From contig LPNZ01009003.1 in the NCBI GenBank assembly GCA_001655205.1, positions 1-48,458 on the forward strand: DNA of 48,458 nucleotides. The letters run 5' to 3'. How positions within the stretch are numbered: the stretch's first letter is position 1; each line of letters begins with the position of its first letter. The translations under genes were made by a program, and so were the position numbers. Source of the stretch: Lenisia limosa (lineage: Eukaryota; Breviatea). Below the pieces are notes generated by a model. That model saw only the letters and a program-made list of their open reading frames with translations. It was not told where the DNA came from and ran no database searches. Below are positions 1 through 11,400 of the stretch, in pieces.

Positions 1-21
1 TTACACTCATTCGAATCCCAC

Positions 22-1084
22 TTTGAGGAGCGAAAGGTAAGTCAAGTTCGGGAATACTCGAACAATGTTGTCCAGGAGCTTTTCGGCAGATTCAATCTAA
101 TGCGTCAAACTGAAACCATCTGACCAATGGTCATGCTGACGTCATAAGATCTCAAATGACCAAAATTAGTACAAAAATGGGCAATAACAATTAATAAAAA
201 AATGGAGCACAAGATGATTGTAGTTTGCAATACCAGTTATGTCGAAATATTGGAATATTTCCCTTACAGATGTGATTTCTTTGCCTTTACTACAACCCAG
301 ATATTATGATGGTTGGGCGAGTTGTTTAAGGGGGCTGGGTTTTCTATTCTTTTTCTTTCTTTAGGTTTAGCACTTCTGCCACTTCGGAAAGTCTGACAAT
401 TGGAAATGTCACGTTTGTTATGCCTTTTTTTTTGTTTTATGAGAGTTATCAATTAAATTGTCGCCACGGAAGCTCACGGATTAAGACCAACTTCATCATG
501 GTTGTTAATACAACGTTGTTTTCCTCATAATATGCTATTTTTTCCATATTGATTCGAACAGACACTGTAAATGCTTACTAACTCCAAAAAACAAGGGATA
601 TTACAAATTAGGACTGAAATAAAAGAAAAGAAGAGAAGAATAAACAACAAATGTGAACTCTGTGAAAGCTCCCCACTTTGGTTGAGTTGATCCATAACGT
701 GCTGAGTGAGAGGCATGGCTCGGTCATAGAATCAAGGAACTNNNNNNNNNNNNNNNNNNNNNNNNNNNNNNNNNNNNNNNNNNNNNNNNNNNNNNNNNNN
801 NNNNNNNNNNNNNNNNNNNNNNNNNNNNNNNNNNNNNNNNNNNNNNNNNNNNNNNNNNNNNNNNNNNNNNNNNNNNNNNNNNNNNNNATTTTGTTACAGC
901 TCAAGTCCAGGCTTTTAATAAGACTGCCATACTTGGCGCTAAGCGCAGACGGGATCGACTCAAGGTCCTGCGACACCATGGACACTGAAGAGCCCTTTTT
1001 CCTGACCTCCACGTCACCAATGTTGAAGACTTCCTCGCGCGGCTGTGGCCGGCGCAATGGCGACTTTGAGAACGCAGTGGACAT
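22..1084 (-). CDS. Leucine-rich-repeat protein, LRMDA/C10orf11-like (3' part outside window)
   Basis: Three exons can be read on the minus strand. Exon 1 starts at the ATG at 1084 (MSTAFSKSP) and reaches SLIKSLDLSCNK at the edge of the gap (742-887). After the gap the frame gives CLSLSTLWINSTK, ending at 677 before a GTGGGG donor. Exon 3 (96-22) follows a TTAG acceptor in phase 0 and reads IESAEKLLDNIV then FPNLTYLSLLK, exactly 25 codons, before a GTGGGA donor. Joined, LDLSxNK, LxTLWxNxxK and FPNLTYLSLLK are successive leucine-rich repeats. The last block is typical of the small LRR proteins related to human LRMDA (C10orf11), which are cytosolic protein-binding modules. The intron 97-676 is long for this genome. 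The gene continues past base 1, so length and C-terminus are unknown. The LRR fold is secure; the LRMDA assignment comes from remembered motif similarity. Confidence 0.68.
742..887. other. Assembly gap (146 N)
   Basis: Run of N inside exon 1-2 of the LRR gene. The frame is kept across it if the stated length is right, but gap lengths are often estimates. Confidence 0.99.
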
Positions 1085-1903
1085 CTAGGCTGTGAGGACT
1101 GCTGTGCTGTGTACTTCAGGGATTTCACACAAAACAAAAGAAGCTAATATGAGGATACGCTACCAAAACAAGAGGGGCAGCATTTGGAAGACAAATAGCA
1201 GAAAAGGTATTTACAAACCAAAAAAAAACTGAAACAATTCATATCTGTGCCACTAAAATGAAGTCGATGAAGGAAAACAAGGACCACCCTTTTAACACTA
1301 ATCAACTTTCAATACATAATAAACACTCTTCAAACACATTTAATTCCAATTTATGCAGGTTAATCACATCTCTAGCATTGCTCAATTTCAAAAAAGGCCT
1401 GAAAATAGATAGCTTCAGAGCATGAAGGAATAGGAGAAAAAGAGACTTGATCGGATTGTATGTTTGGTTGAGAAAGACCATTTTTAATACATAGATGGAG
1501 GAAAGGATTGGCATGTACGGAGAAGCAAAGAACCAGCAAACATTTTGAGGATGGCAACAGCCACGAATCTAAGAGTGTTTTTCTGCTAATCCCTTCGAAA
1601 TTATTATTTAATTCAGTATATTGTCAATTTAGCGCGGATATAGCTTTTTGGGCATTTTTTCGTTTCGAGCTTATAAGTGATTACTTTTGATTGATTATGG
1701 CTCTTTTGTTGGAAAAAATGTAAATGGTTGTCTGTTTGTCCTCTCTTGTCATAATTAAGGTGTTTTGGAGAGAGAAATAGATAAATATATTTATATAAGG
1801 GCAACCGAGGAGCAAAGTCACAATAGCTTTCTTCCATTTTCACCTTCAATCTTCAATTCATTTGTTCAATTGAAAGCCGCTCCATTCCATCTTCAATATC
1901 CTG
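1085..1903. promoter_or_regulatory. Divergent intergenic region between LRR gene and secreted-protein gene
   Basis: No exon is supported here on either strand; the sequence is AT-rich with only short chance frames. It must hold the 5' flanks of the minus-strand LRR gene (start 1084) and the plus-strand gene starting at 1904. A TATA-like stretch lies near 1783-1798, about 110 bp before the plus-strand ATG. I cannot show that it acts as a promoter. Confidence 0.4.
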
Positions 1904-3142
1904 ATGCGATCGTTTCTTCTTTTAGCAATATTTGTAAGCTTTAAATTAAATAAAGAAAAAGTTCTGCCGTTTGTTTATTTTGTTTCGTTTTCATCTGTTT
2001 GACCCTCATAGATTGCTGGACTGATTGCTCCCCTCTGCCTCGCTGCAATGTGGGTGTGGCATTGTCATGAAAATTGGGGATATTCAGTAATAAATGTCAA
2101 CATGTCTCTTCTTTCTTCCACAGAATTTCGTTGACTTAGCTAATATTGGGCTTACTTTCTCTTAGTATGTTTTGTTTTTTCTTTCTTTCTCCCACACCAG
2201 CCGTCGGCACGGAGGAATAAGCAATGACCTTGATAAATGGAATGATGTTTATGGCGTAACCTAAACACAACTTTTTATTATTTGTCTTCTTTTATATTGA
2301 GTGCTGGTAGAAAAACAATCAACGGTACAGTTGATTTTAACTTGTTTTCTTCTTTCAGATCACAGATCCATTTGTTAATAAATGCTAGCATAACCTTTAT
2401 GACATTAGCCTCCCTGAGGGAACGAAAAGCGACACCCCCACAGACAGTAGCCCAAGTAACGTCGTGTCAAATAAGGAGTATCTGGATAACGTGGTATGTG
2501 GACTCTTGAACCTTTACCATTGGTTTTCTTGTTGGTTTCCTTAGTATATATCATATAATTATCTGCTACACGATTATGTATGATGTCCTATTATTGTTGT
2601 TCTTTTGTCCTCCTGTTCAATCAGCAAGATATTAGAATGAGTCATTATTGAGAGGTGAAATAATAATGGGAGCTGTACACCACTATTCAAGAAACCTATC
2701 AAACGGAACAATCTGACCGTTTCAGTTGCAAAATACCCTCAACACCATCCAAGTTAGTGAGGATCAAACTCAGGCAGCCAAAGAAACATATGTCAAAAGT
2801 TGGGGGATGGAGGGTATTGTTCTTTGGTGTCAAATTTCGCTACTTCTTCCATGATCGGATACGGCTCTTCTCTCTCCTGAGGACTGTGACTAACCTGACC
2901 GTCCTGTTTTGTTTTTCAAACCTACGTAGTATATATGATATGATATAGTATATTACTACGTGTAATAAGATGATATGATCCCATAATCTCCCCTTGACCC
3001 AAAAGGAGTAACCTGTGCAACCGGACCTCTTGTGGAAGGCGGCCTGGGTGTGTACGATATTACCCGACGTTACGTCAAAAATGGTGTTGTTTTCTTGGAA
3101 CTCAATGACGGAACTGCCAAAGTGGGGGGGGGGTGCTGCTAA
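1904..3142 (+). CDS. Small secreted protein of unknown function (6 exons, ~147 aa)
   Basis: Six exons join with consistent phases: 1904-1933, 2012-2049, 2201-2246, 2389-2493, 2726-2813 and 3006 to the stop at 3140-3142. The start reads MRSFLLLAIF and continues in exon 2 as IAGLIAPLCLAA, a classic signal peptide split by an intron, so the product should enter the secretory pathway. The mature part has an acidic Ser/Thr/Pro stretch (EGTKSDTPTDSSPSN), a helical segment in exons 4-5 (EYLDNVLQNTLNTIQ) and a C-terminal globular-looking piece with GVYDITRRYVKNGVVFLELN. I do not recognise the family. The end is uncertain: a run of ten G lies just before the stop, and AAA at its edge could instead be followed by a GTGGGG donor, in which case a downstream TAG would end the protein almost at once. 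Either way about 140-150 residues. Confidence 0.6.
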
Positions 3143-3609
3143 ATGGGGATGTTGGCTGATCTTTTTGTTCCCCAAATGACCTCCCTAGATATACAGGTGT
3201 GATCCCTCAGTAGGAACCTGGACTGTTGTTTAGCCTATTTATTTGATGTATACTATATTTTGTAAGCCTGTCATTCAGTTTAGTACACTGATAAACATGA
3301 TAAATCTTGTAAACAAATATGATACTGATGCTTTTGACCTATGGGAAAGTGTAAAAATGGCTGAAAGAAAGAATGAATAAGAAACAAGAATTACATATTA
3401 TAACGCTTCTCCATGGCCGCACAAAAGTTCACATTACGTTCGAATGGGCCTGGGTAATGGGTTATTATAATTAATTGACCGCACAATATACACGAAGTTT
3501 AGACCGAAGCCATCCATATTATCAAGATTCTTGAAAAAGAGAACATACTTTTTGAAAAAAATAAGTACAACATTTTAATAGGATATCAAACTGGTCAAAG
3601 GTACAGTGA

Positions 3610-3680
3610 TCGGGATAAGTCTTGACCGATTTTCCTTGGGAAATCACATAGCAAATCGGTCAAATCCCAGTCATTGTAAA
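3610..3680. repeat. Dispersed hairpin repeat, copy 1
   Basis: Contains a perfect 11-bp inverted repeat, TTGACCGATTT and AAATCGGTCAA, with a smaller palindrome (TTTCC..GGAAA) just inside it. A second copy with the same layout lies at 20703-20772. This copy is intergenic, the other intronic, so it is not a splice-associated signal. It could be a very small MITE or an RNA hairpin. Confidence 0.75.
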
Positions 3681-3742
3681 TGTCCAGCAAATCGTGCTTA
3701 AAAAAAAGTCCCAAAGGATTAAACGATTAAATTGAAACAGAC

Positions 3743-3798
3743 TGCTTAATTAACTAAAATCAAAATCGACCCCCTGCTTAATTAACTAAAATCGACCC
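3743..3798. repeat. Imperfect tandem duplication (two units)
   Basis: The segment TGCTTAATTAACTAAAATC followed by GACCCCC occurs twice in direct succession, the first copy with an extra AAAATC. No coding role. Confidence 0.8.
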
Positions 3799-4134
3799 CC
3801 CTCCCGACCTGGTAAGTAGTCTTCAAAGTCAACTGAATGTGCTTTACCCATTGCAATGTCATATGAAACCTGTAGTATTGAGAAGCGGTCGGCAAATGGG
3901 AATAATCCGACTTGTAATATTGCTAGTAGTGAAAATAAATCAAAAAAAAAAAAAGATACCTCAGTTGTATCTCGTTAGTACTCTCAAATCCCAAAAATAA
4001 TCCCGTAGTTATATTCTACAGTTGTACTACTAAGTGATATAAAACAAATCAGCAGCATTTAGACTCCAAATACAAACTCAGAAAACTACACAAAAAAATT
4101 AAAGCTTGACATTTCTTTCTTGTGACCAATGCTG

Positions 4135-5140
4135 CTACCAAACGCAAAGGGTTGTCAAAGAAATCAAACCCCCCCCCCCTCCCATACGCTCGAAGACGGG
4201 AGTGTGGGCCCTNNNNNNNNNNNNNNNNNNNNNNNNNNNNNNNNNNNNNNNNNNNNCTTTGACACTGCAATGAGTTTCTCCACCATTTGTCCGTGCCCCC
4301 TGCCGTGCATGCGGAATGCAGTGGCTATCGCCTCCTTCTCCGTCACTTCATGGAGCTAAAAAAACATTAAATAGAATGTTGGTCTTTGAGAAACAAATAT
4401 AAGAGGCTTGATGTATCATCAAACGCCTGCTATATGACTAATTTGAAAGGATGCTCATTCACTATTCACTATTAATAAATGATAAGGATTCTGAGAAGAG
4501 ATCCGGAACCTTTCCAGAAAAAAGGGACAAACTAAAAGGAGTAGCAATACCATCCTTAATATCCCTTCACAACATCAAAATTCAGTTATTTTGAACCAAA
4601 TGCTCAGAGGGGAAGCTCAAACACAAGTTCTCAAACCTTTCCAATAGTGCCTTCAAGAGGGTGGGGTGCTGAGTTGGCAAACTTCAAGGTGGTGTGCTCG
4701 CCAGCCAAAGCTTCTTTGTTAAGGGACGCCTTCACAACAGGAAGTCGAGTACCGTCAGGCAGAGGCATATGGGTTGGGGACCCCAAAGAAGGAATATTGT
4801 TCATCTAAAGTGTCACTTGGGCATTATTTATGTTATTACAATAATAAATGTTATTATTAAACGCTTAGAATTGCAATTCTTACCTTTGGGACTTTCAACA
4901 AATTCAACAGTTGCCTTCTTTCCAAAATATATATGAATTAATTAATAATATAATATCTTAATATCTTTTATTAATATCTGATAATATCTAAATATGTATT
5001 TTTTTCCGCGGCCAGTGCCCATAATCTTTTGATCAAATCCCCCGCAAAAACCCTGCGCCTTTCTCGTCCTTTTTGCCCCTTCTTCCCTCCTTCCACCTTT
5101 CCATTATGTTCGCGTACTCTCTTTTGAAGTAGTCGTCCAT
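4135..5140 (-). CDS. Probable proteasome maturation factor (UMP1/POMP-like), gap-broken
   Basis: Proposed exons on the minus strand: 5140 to about 5088 (ATG, MDDYFKREYANI), 4917-4884 (RQLLNLLKVPK), 4804-4637 (56 codons, ending HPLEGTIGK) and 4355 to the gap (LHEVTEKEAIATAFR then MHGRGHGQMVEKLIAV). Phases agree at each joint. UMP1/POMP proteins chaperone 20S proteasome half-mers and carry HPLE followed about 20-30 residues later by a helix of the type FGxHxPxxxxMExxIV; this protein shows HPLE, then MHGRGHGQMVEKLI at matching spacing. Past the gap, LPSSS resembles the family's LPSS block. The end is not resolved: a ten-G run follows LPSSS, so frame or splicing cannot be decided, and the lower boundary given is approximate. 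The first two exons are less certain than the last two. The start lies only 91 bp from the divergent giant gene. Confidence 0.55.
4213..4256. other. Assembly gap (44 N)
   Basis: Run of N in the last part of the UMP1-like gene. A long C run on the plus strand (near 4171) lies a short distance away. Confidence 0.99.
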
Positions 5141-5231
5141 CAAGAAGAAGGAAGACACCCGCTAAGAAATATCCCCTAATCTGTCTGAGAATCACAAAAC
5201 GGTAAAATGATTTGACCTGGCTAATACGAGC
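5141..5231. promoter_or_regulatory. Compact divergent promoter region (91 bp)
   Basis: Only 91 bp separate the proposed ATG of the minus-strand UMP1-like gene (5140) from the proposed ATG of the plus-strand giant gene (5232). If both starts are right, core promoters and 5' UTRs of two genes overlap here. I see no clear TATA box. Confidence 0.4.
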
Positions 5232-5484
5232 ATGACAGTAGGACATCTTCATGGTATGTATGGAGATATGATGCGGCTCGTTTGCATTATGTCAGACTGG
5301 TTATTGTTGAATATTACATTTGTTATCCCATAGGACTACTTGTCATCCTCACAACGCTACTGGCACTGACGGCGTGTCATCCGGTCGTCTTCAGTGTCCA
5401 TGGTGGAGACCTTGTGTACAACCACAAAACTGGATGCGCCCCACCAGGAGGCCCCTCCCTGGGTCTTGATGATGGCTTCTTTTT
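5232..5484 (+). other. Signal-peptide exons of the giant gene
   Basis: Exon 1 (5232-5253) encodes MTVGHLH plus one base of a Gly codon. Intron 5254-5333 starts GTATGT and ends CCCATAG. Exon 2 continues GLLVILTTLLALTACHP, giving a hydrophobic core followed by a plausible cleavage region. Other ATGs nearby (5251, 5256, 5268) do not give a phase-1 donor that avoids a stop, which is why I chose 5232. Confidence 0.7.
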
Positions 5485-8400
5485 AGGTTTGTTCGATTAT
5501 GGTTACACTTATCCACTTTTTGTGACCCCTGTTCTCTTTGTCTCAGTATTTATCTCCTGCAGACGGTAGCATGTTCCCAACCACTTGCAATGATTTGCCT
5601 GGGGATACTGCACATGGAGTGACGTAAGGGGGATAGTGATGACAGGACTGTAAAATGAGGCCAAATTCAACTGGAGCTGATGAGTTGACAGTTTTGTGAT
5701 GGGATATGTAGGCATTGAGAAATAAAAAAAAACAAGGTTTTATCTGTCCGAAGCCGTATCCACCATCATGCTATCAGAGATATTGAATTATAGTATAATA
5801 TTAATTCACCCAATCTTGCCTTACAACTCTGTGCACGCCATTATAAAGGGATTATTATGTGACACGTACAGGATAATGTTCAGCGTCCCCCCAGGTGCAT
5901 CTACCAGTACCAGTTTCCTGAGCGTGTTGAGTTTGTTTGATTTTGGTACGCTGAGTGGGCTGGATTAACAATGGAACGATGGGATCGTGTGGCACTGTAA
6001 CCATCCCAGAATCAAGCGTTCCAGTGGTCCAGTTCCTGCTTTCGGAAACTGAAGCAAAGATTGTAGTCGCCAAAGAAACGGGGGTTTATTCCGAGACGTT
6101 TCCATTTGAGGTTGGATATTACTGTCATTTTGAATGGTTTTCTTCATGATAACTCACACAGTGGATTGGGATCTGCTCATTTTGAATTTGTCAAAAATAG
6201 TGATATACTTGTATACATGTATACATATTAAATAGTATCATATGTATATTTAATTTTTACTTCTTCTTATTTACCTCCACTCCAGCGCAACAAGTTGTAT
6301 CATGTGTCTTTTCACTCCTATTTCTTTGAAGGAAACTCAATGTAAGAGGTGAATTTCCTTGATTATTGGATATTTATATGTCAATTATAATGAACTGAAT
6401 CCGTTCCAAAAGAAATTTAGATTTCTTAACTCCTCTTCAGGATTTCTGTAATTACTCCCTTCTCCGGGAAAGCTTGGCAAAACAGTGCGTACTCATTTTT
6501 TCGAATTTTTGCCGGTAGGAATGGTATTTGCTGACATATGAATCATGAAAGTTAAGAATGATGATATTCTCAGTAGGACAGCTCGTATGATCTATTTGAA
6601 TCAGTTACCCTTAGAAGCACAACTGGGATTATAAAAGGAACAGTTCACAAATAAGACAGGGAAAAAATACGGGAACACGTTTATATGAGAATATCGAGGT
6701 GAACTCCAGTTGGAACATAGGATATTGAAACACTTCAAAATTAAACTATCTTCTGACTATCAGTGCCACTAATTGAGCTGAATTACCTCTCAATTGGCCG
6801 GCTCACGGACTATATCTGTGATACAAAGACCGGTTAGTGAGGCTGCCGTTTAGTTCATGTTGCACATTGCTGCCAAACAATAATACTGTTTAGCTAACAT
6901 GCGCACCTTCGAAACTATTTCACTAGCATCATACAACGATATTGTGGTAGGCTCTGGAATTCATCATATCGATCATATCCAAATCTTAGATTTTTGTAAG
7001 AATCACATCAAAATGCTTTTTCTTATTTTTGTCATAATGCGTTTTCTTGTGTTCTCAAAGAAGGCCATCTTTTAACACAATACCCACCGCACAGGAGTCA
7101 CCTACATGTATTGTTGGACAGTACAAGTCAGAGTACTTCCCATACAGCGTTCCTCTGAGCCAATGGAACGTTTCCACGAAAACCTTCAGTTTACAGAAGT
7201 TACCTTCTTGCATTGGTAAGGACATTGGATACATTATAAATGCATACTGATATGTGTTTTGCAGCGGTCTTACAACATCTTTAGAGTGCGCCATTGACGC
7301 TACATGTGATGGAAATAGCATGACCAGATGTGAAGGAGGAACCGTTTCAGCGAATACTTGCACTTTGGTATGTTTTTTTGGAGGGGGGGGGGGGNNNNNN
7401 NNNNNNNNNNNNNNNNNNNNNNNNNNNNNNNNNNNNNNNNNNNNNNNNNNNNNNNNNNNNNNNNNNNNNNNNNNNNNNNNNNNNNNNNNNNNNNNNNNNN
7501 NNNNNNNNNNNNNNNNGCTGTAGTGCCCCTCAGGTCTCACTGAATGGAAAGGAACCGATTGGTTTGGGGTGCAAATGTCAACATTTGGGGGGTACGGTGG
7601 TCATTTGTTACTGAAATAACTTCCAAAAAAATAAAAAATTCTGAATGCATTTTCATTATTTCTTGATCTTATTATATCGTTTTGATGAAAATGAAGGGAC
7701 AAGCAAGTGTTTTGTGTTTTATACTAATCTATTTAGTTCATGCACACATGGCTTCTATTATGATTACTACAAAAATTCATGTCNNNNNNNNNNNNNNNNN
7801 NNNNNNNNNNNNNNNNNNNNNGGGGAATCAATGTGATAGGATTGATCAAGAATCAGTGGGATAATATTGACTTATTTTTAGAATGCCCCGCCAACTCTGT
7901 TCGTGAGAGTGTTCCTGTCTGTATGAGGGCTGAGTTATAGATTTCGTTTTCAAATTACATGTCCACTAATTGTTTTAAAAAATGCTATCTTGGAAAGGAA
8001 GGGTAATAACCCCAACAATTCGAAGACTTTTAGCTGAATTGCTTTTCATTTTGTCAATTAAAATTAAAATGGTAAATGACCAATCAGTTAGTAGAAGAGA
8101 CATATCAACAGTCAAGGCCAAGAGACATGGCGATTTAAACTATGGACCTTGTCCCAAATTCATAATAGTGAGTGAAGGCACCATTGCTTCGTCTTTTTTG
8201 CAGACAAACAAGGTGCTGTTTTCCATTTGTACTCTTTCAATTGAGCTGACTTTTACACTACTAGCTTCCAACTGACGATTCGCGAAACGACGAAAACTGT
8301 TTCCCTTGTACAGGCAACAGGGTACCCGATGCTGAGCAGCGAGTATGTCTTGATTGTGCTGAGCGACAAGTGACACATGACAATATTCAATGGTGGGCTT

Positions 8401-11400
8401 TGGACAGGAGGCCCTCTCGATTGACACTCATTTCATAAAAAGGCTAAATTTTAACCTCGTTATTTACTGCCTGGAAGGATTTCATAACTTATGGATACCA
8501 TAGTCTTATGGCGATATTTTACAACATGAAAACATGTATAATAGTTAACAAAGTAGCCATTGCGAGCAGGGCAGAGGCGGATTCCCCGTATGTGACCGTT
8601 GCCTTCCTTTGGAGTTCAGCCAAAATGGTATCTGTGTCCCGTGTCCCGCCGGTGAGGTTCCAGACCCTGATGGCATCGGATGTGAAGAGGTTCGTTTTGC
8701 TACGACTATTATCGGCATAATCTGTGGATTTAATAGTCTTTTGACTTGATACCGATGATACAAAAGCCTTCCCCCAATGTCATGTTAACCATGTAGTGTC
8801 CACAACACAGCTCCCCAAACCCAAACACAGGACTCTGGTATGTGACATCTCTGAAAATGATTCAAATGCTCCGAGTCCTTTTGTTTATCATTCAGTGAAT
8901 GTGAAGCTGGGTACTACCTCTTTGGAATATGCAACATATGCCCAATTGGTAGGCGCACAAGGTGGTTTTTATTTAGTTTTAGCTTTGTTCGTGTTTATTA
9001 TTGCTTGTTATAGTTTATTTGTTTGGAGTTTCAGATTATTCGCTTCGTGATTAGTGCCTTTACGCCAATATTCTTCATCAAAATTTCCTTCGTTTTACCC
9101 NNNNNNNNNNNNNNNNNNNNNNNNNNNNNNNNNNNNNNNNNNNNNNNNNNNNNNNNNNNNNNNNNNNNNNNNNNAGATACCAAACAGCGCATTTATTTGA
9201 GTTATTTTGGCCATCCAGGTCAGTACCTGTCTGAAGAAGGAGGCTGCAAGTATTGTTCAAAGGACCCTTTATCGCCCTTCTATGGTGTGACTAACGGTAT
9301 CGACCCAGCTGTCAATTGCACCAAGGTTCGGGGCTCTTCTTGTGCTGCCGTTTTAGTGGACATGGTCTGCTTCTTATTTTAGACAAACAAAACCGACGCA
9401 TAATAATTACGTCCAATAAGTTGATAACGTTGTTTTGTTTGGGATAGCAACACAAAGGAATTCAAAAATAACATTGCAGTGTACCAATGGCGCAATCCCA
9501 AACAGTAAGAACTCCTTCTGCGAGTGCCCCGCCGGCTATGAACCAAAAGCTGATGGTAGGCAATTGGGAACTCAGCATCAGATTATTGATCATATGAATC
9601 AATGGTATTTACTGTGTATTGTTTTATTTACCGTCTGTTTTCGCAATCTTGGGAGAGTGTTGACCCAGTAGGTTGTCAGATATGTGGTAGCGGATTATAC
9701 TCCAAACAAGGTGACTTGAAGTGTGAAGTTTGAGGGTTATTGAGGAGGTGGTATATTACAACTCTGGCCTACAGATACTTGGTGGCCTCTGTGGGAATAC
9801 TACAGTTCTTGAATCCCTCCATAAGATGTGCTGATAATAGACTGTGTTGGTCATCAGCTCATTTCGATGCCATTTTTGTCTTGTAGCGTGGAGAACCCAA
9901 TTAATGAGTTCAGCCCTGCTCTTCAGGCTATTGCGACTCCGAAGGCTCAACGTCCGTTACAATGGTGAGTGTGATTTTTGAACTTAATCAGGATAAGACC
10001 ATGAGTTTCTTCTTTTAACTCTTTAGTGTGGGCTAGATTTTACGATACCCTCTGTTCCCCCTTACAACTCCTCAAGCACATGGTAGGAGGAGTTCAGATA
10101 CAACAAAAGACTTGAGAAGTTAAAGCATCACCCTTTCCCTCTGGAGTTTTGGAAATGACACTGAAATATCGATATTAGGGAGATTCCCAAAGTTATTGTT
10201 TGTATTAAACGGTCAGTCAGTGCCCAATTGGAATGAAGCTCTCCGGCGCTCACTGTGTCGACTGTCTTCCAGGAACCCATGCGACTGCTGCGGGTGGGCG
10301 ATCTGTCAGAGAAACATAAATTTGTTACTATCTAAAGACCTTGATTTTCCACTGCCTCTTAATTAATCAATCATCATCTCTCTTCATGTTCCGACCACAT
10401 CTAGGAATATGCAATCCGTGTCCGGCTGGCATGTGGAATGACGACGGAGTCCCAGGTCAATGTTTTGTGGTGGGTGGAGGCAACTGCTGCTCTCCTTGAA
10501 TTTTATCAACAATTTTTAAACCAATATGAGTCATCTATAAAAATGCTCTTCGAAGAGTCGGCATATATTATTAGATACTATGTAGTTAGTATATGACATA
10601 ACATATTATTACATATTTTATACATATTATACATATAGATATACATGTATATATACGACATGTATATGATGGTCACCACTAACTCATTCCTTTCACTGAG
10701 GTTCTCAAAACTACGTGTGCTATCTCAACCATTTCAGTGTCCGCCAATGGCCACATCAGATGGGTCTGATAGAGTAGGCCTGAAAAGCTGTTTATGTAGT
10801 GAAGCTGACGAGATTCCCCAGGTTCGTTAGTCTTTTCTCTTAATTACTTTATAAAGTGATTTTTTTTTTGAAAATATTTGTTTCTGAGTTACTGGTTTAG
10901 TTTTTCCCCTTCTTCCCATGGAGTGTATGTGGGACGTGCCGTCCAGGTAGGAAAGCAAGACGATGTACCCCATGATCGCAATTAGGCACGGAGCGAAACC
11001 CTGTGGCAAACACGTGTGACGTCTGCCCCCCTTCAACGTTTAACCCGATTCATGATGGGTCTTGTCTCAGTGTAGGTTTTAATAACCTATACTGTATGTA
11101 CCTCTTTTTGCTAGTGTCTTTTTGAGTCTCTTGAACCTATTTACTTTACCCCAACAGTGTCCCAATGAACGCAACATCACACTCTCCGACTCGCCTCTTG
11201 ACCACGACTCCATCATGGACTGGTATGGCTTCTATTGTCCCCTGATAAAGAGTTCCCAATAGAATAATACATATAATTACATACTATAGGTATAAAGAAC
11301 CTCTCTTCAATATGGTCTTTTGATTGATTCATCGCCACCCAGCAAATGTCCCCTGAATTACGAGCCGTTTGGAGTTAACCAGTGTCGCCAATGTTTAATT

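Larger units (their letters stand above)
3143..4134. other. AT-rich intergenic stretch, two repeats only
   Basis: No coding exon is supported. The stretch holds a hairpin-forming dispersed repeat (3610-3680) and a local tandem duplication (about 3743-3798), listed separately, plus poly-A runs. It separates the 3' end of the secreted-protein gene from the 3' end of the UMP1-like gene (convergent). Confidence 0.6.

Noticed and set aside
4971-5252. 93-codon minus-strand frame
   Set aside because: Crosses the start regions of two better-supported genes in another frame and has no family features.
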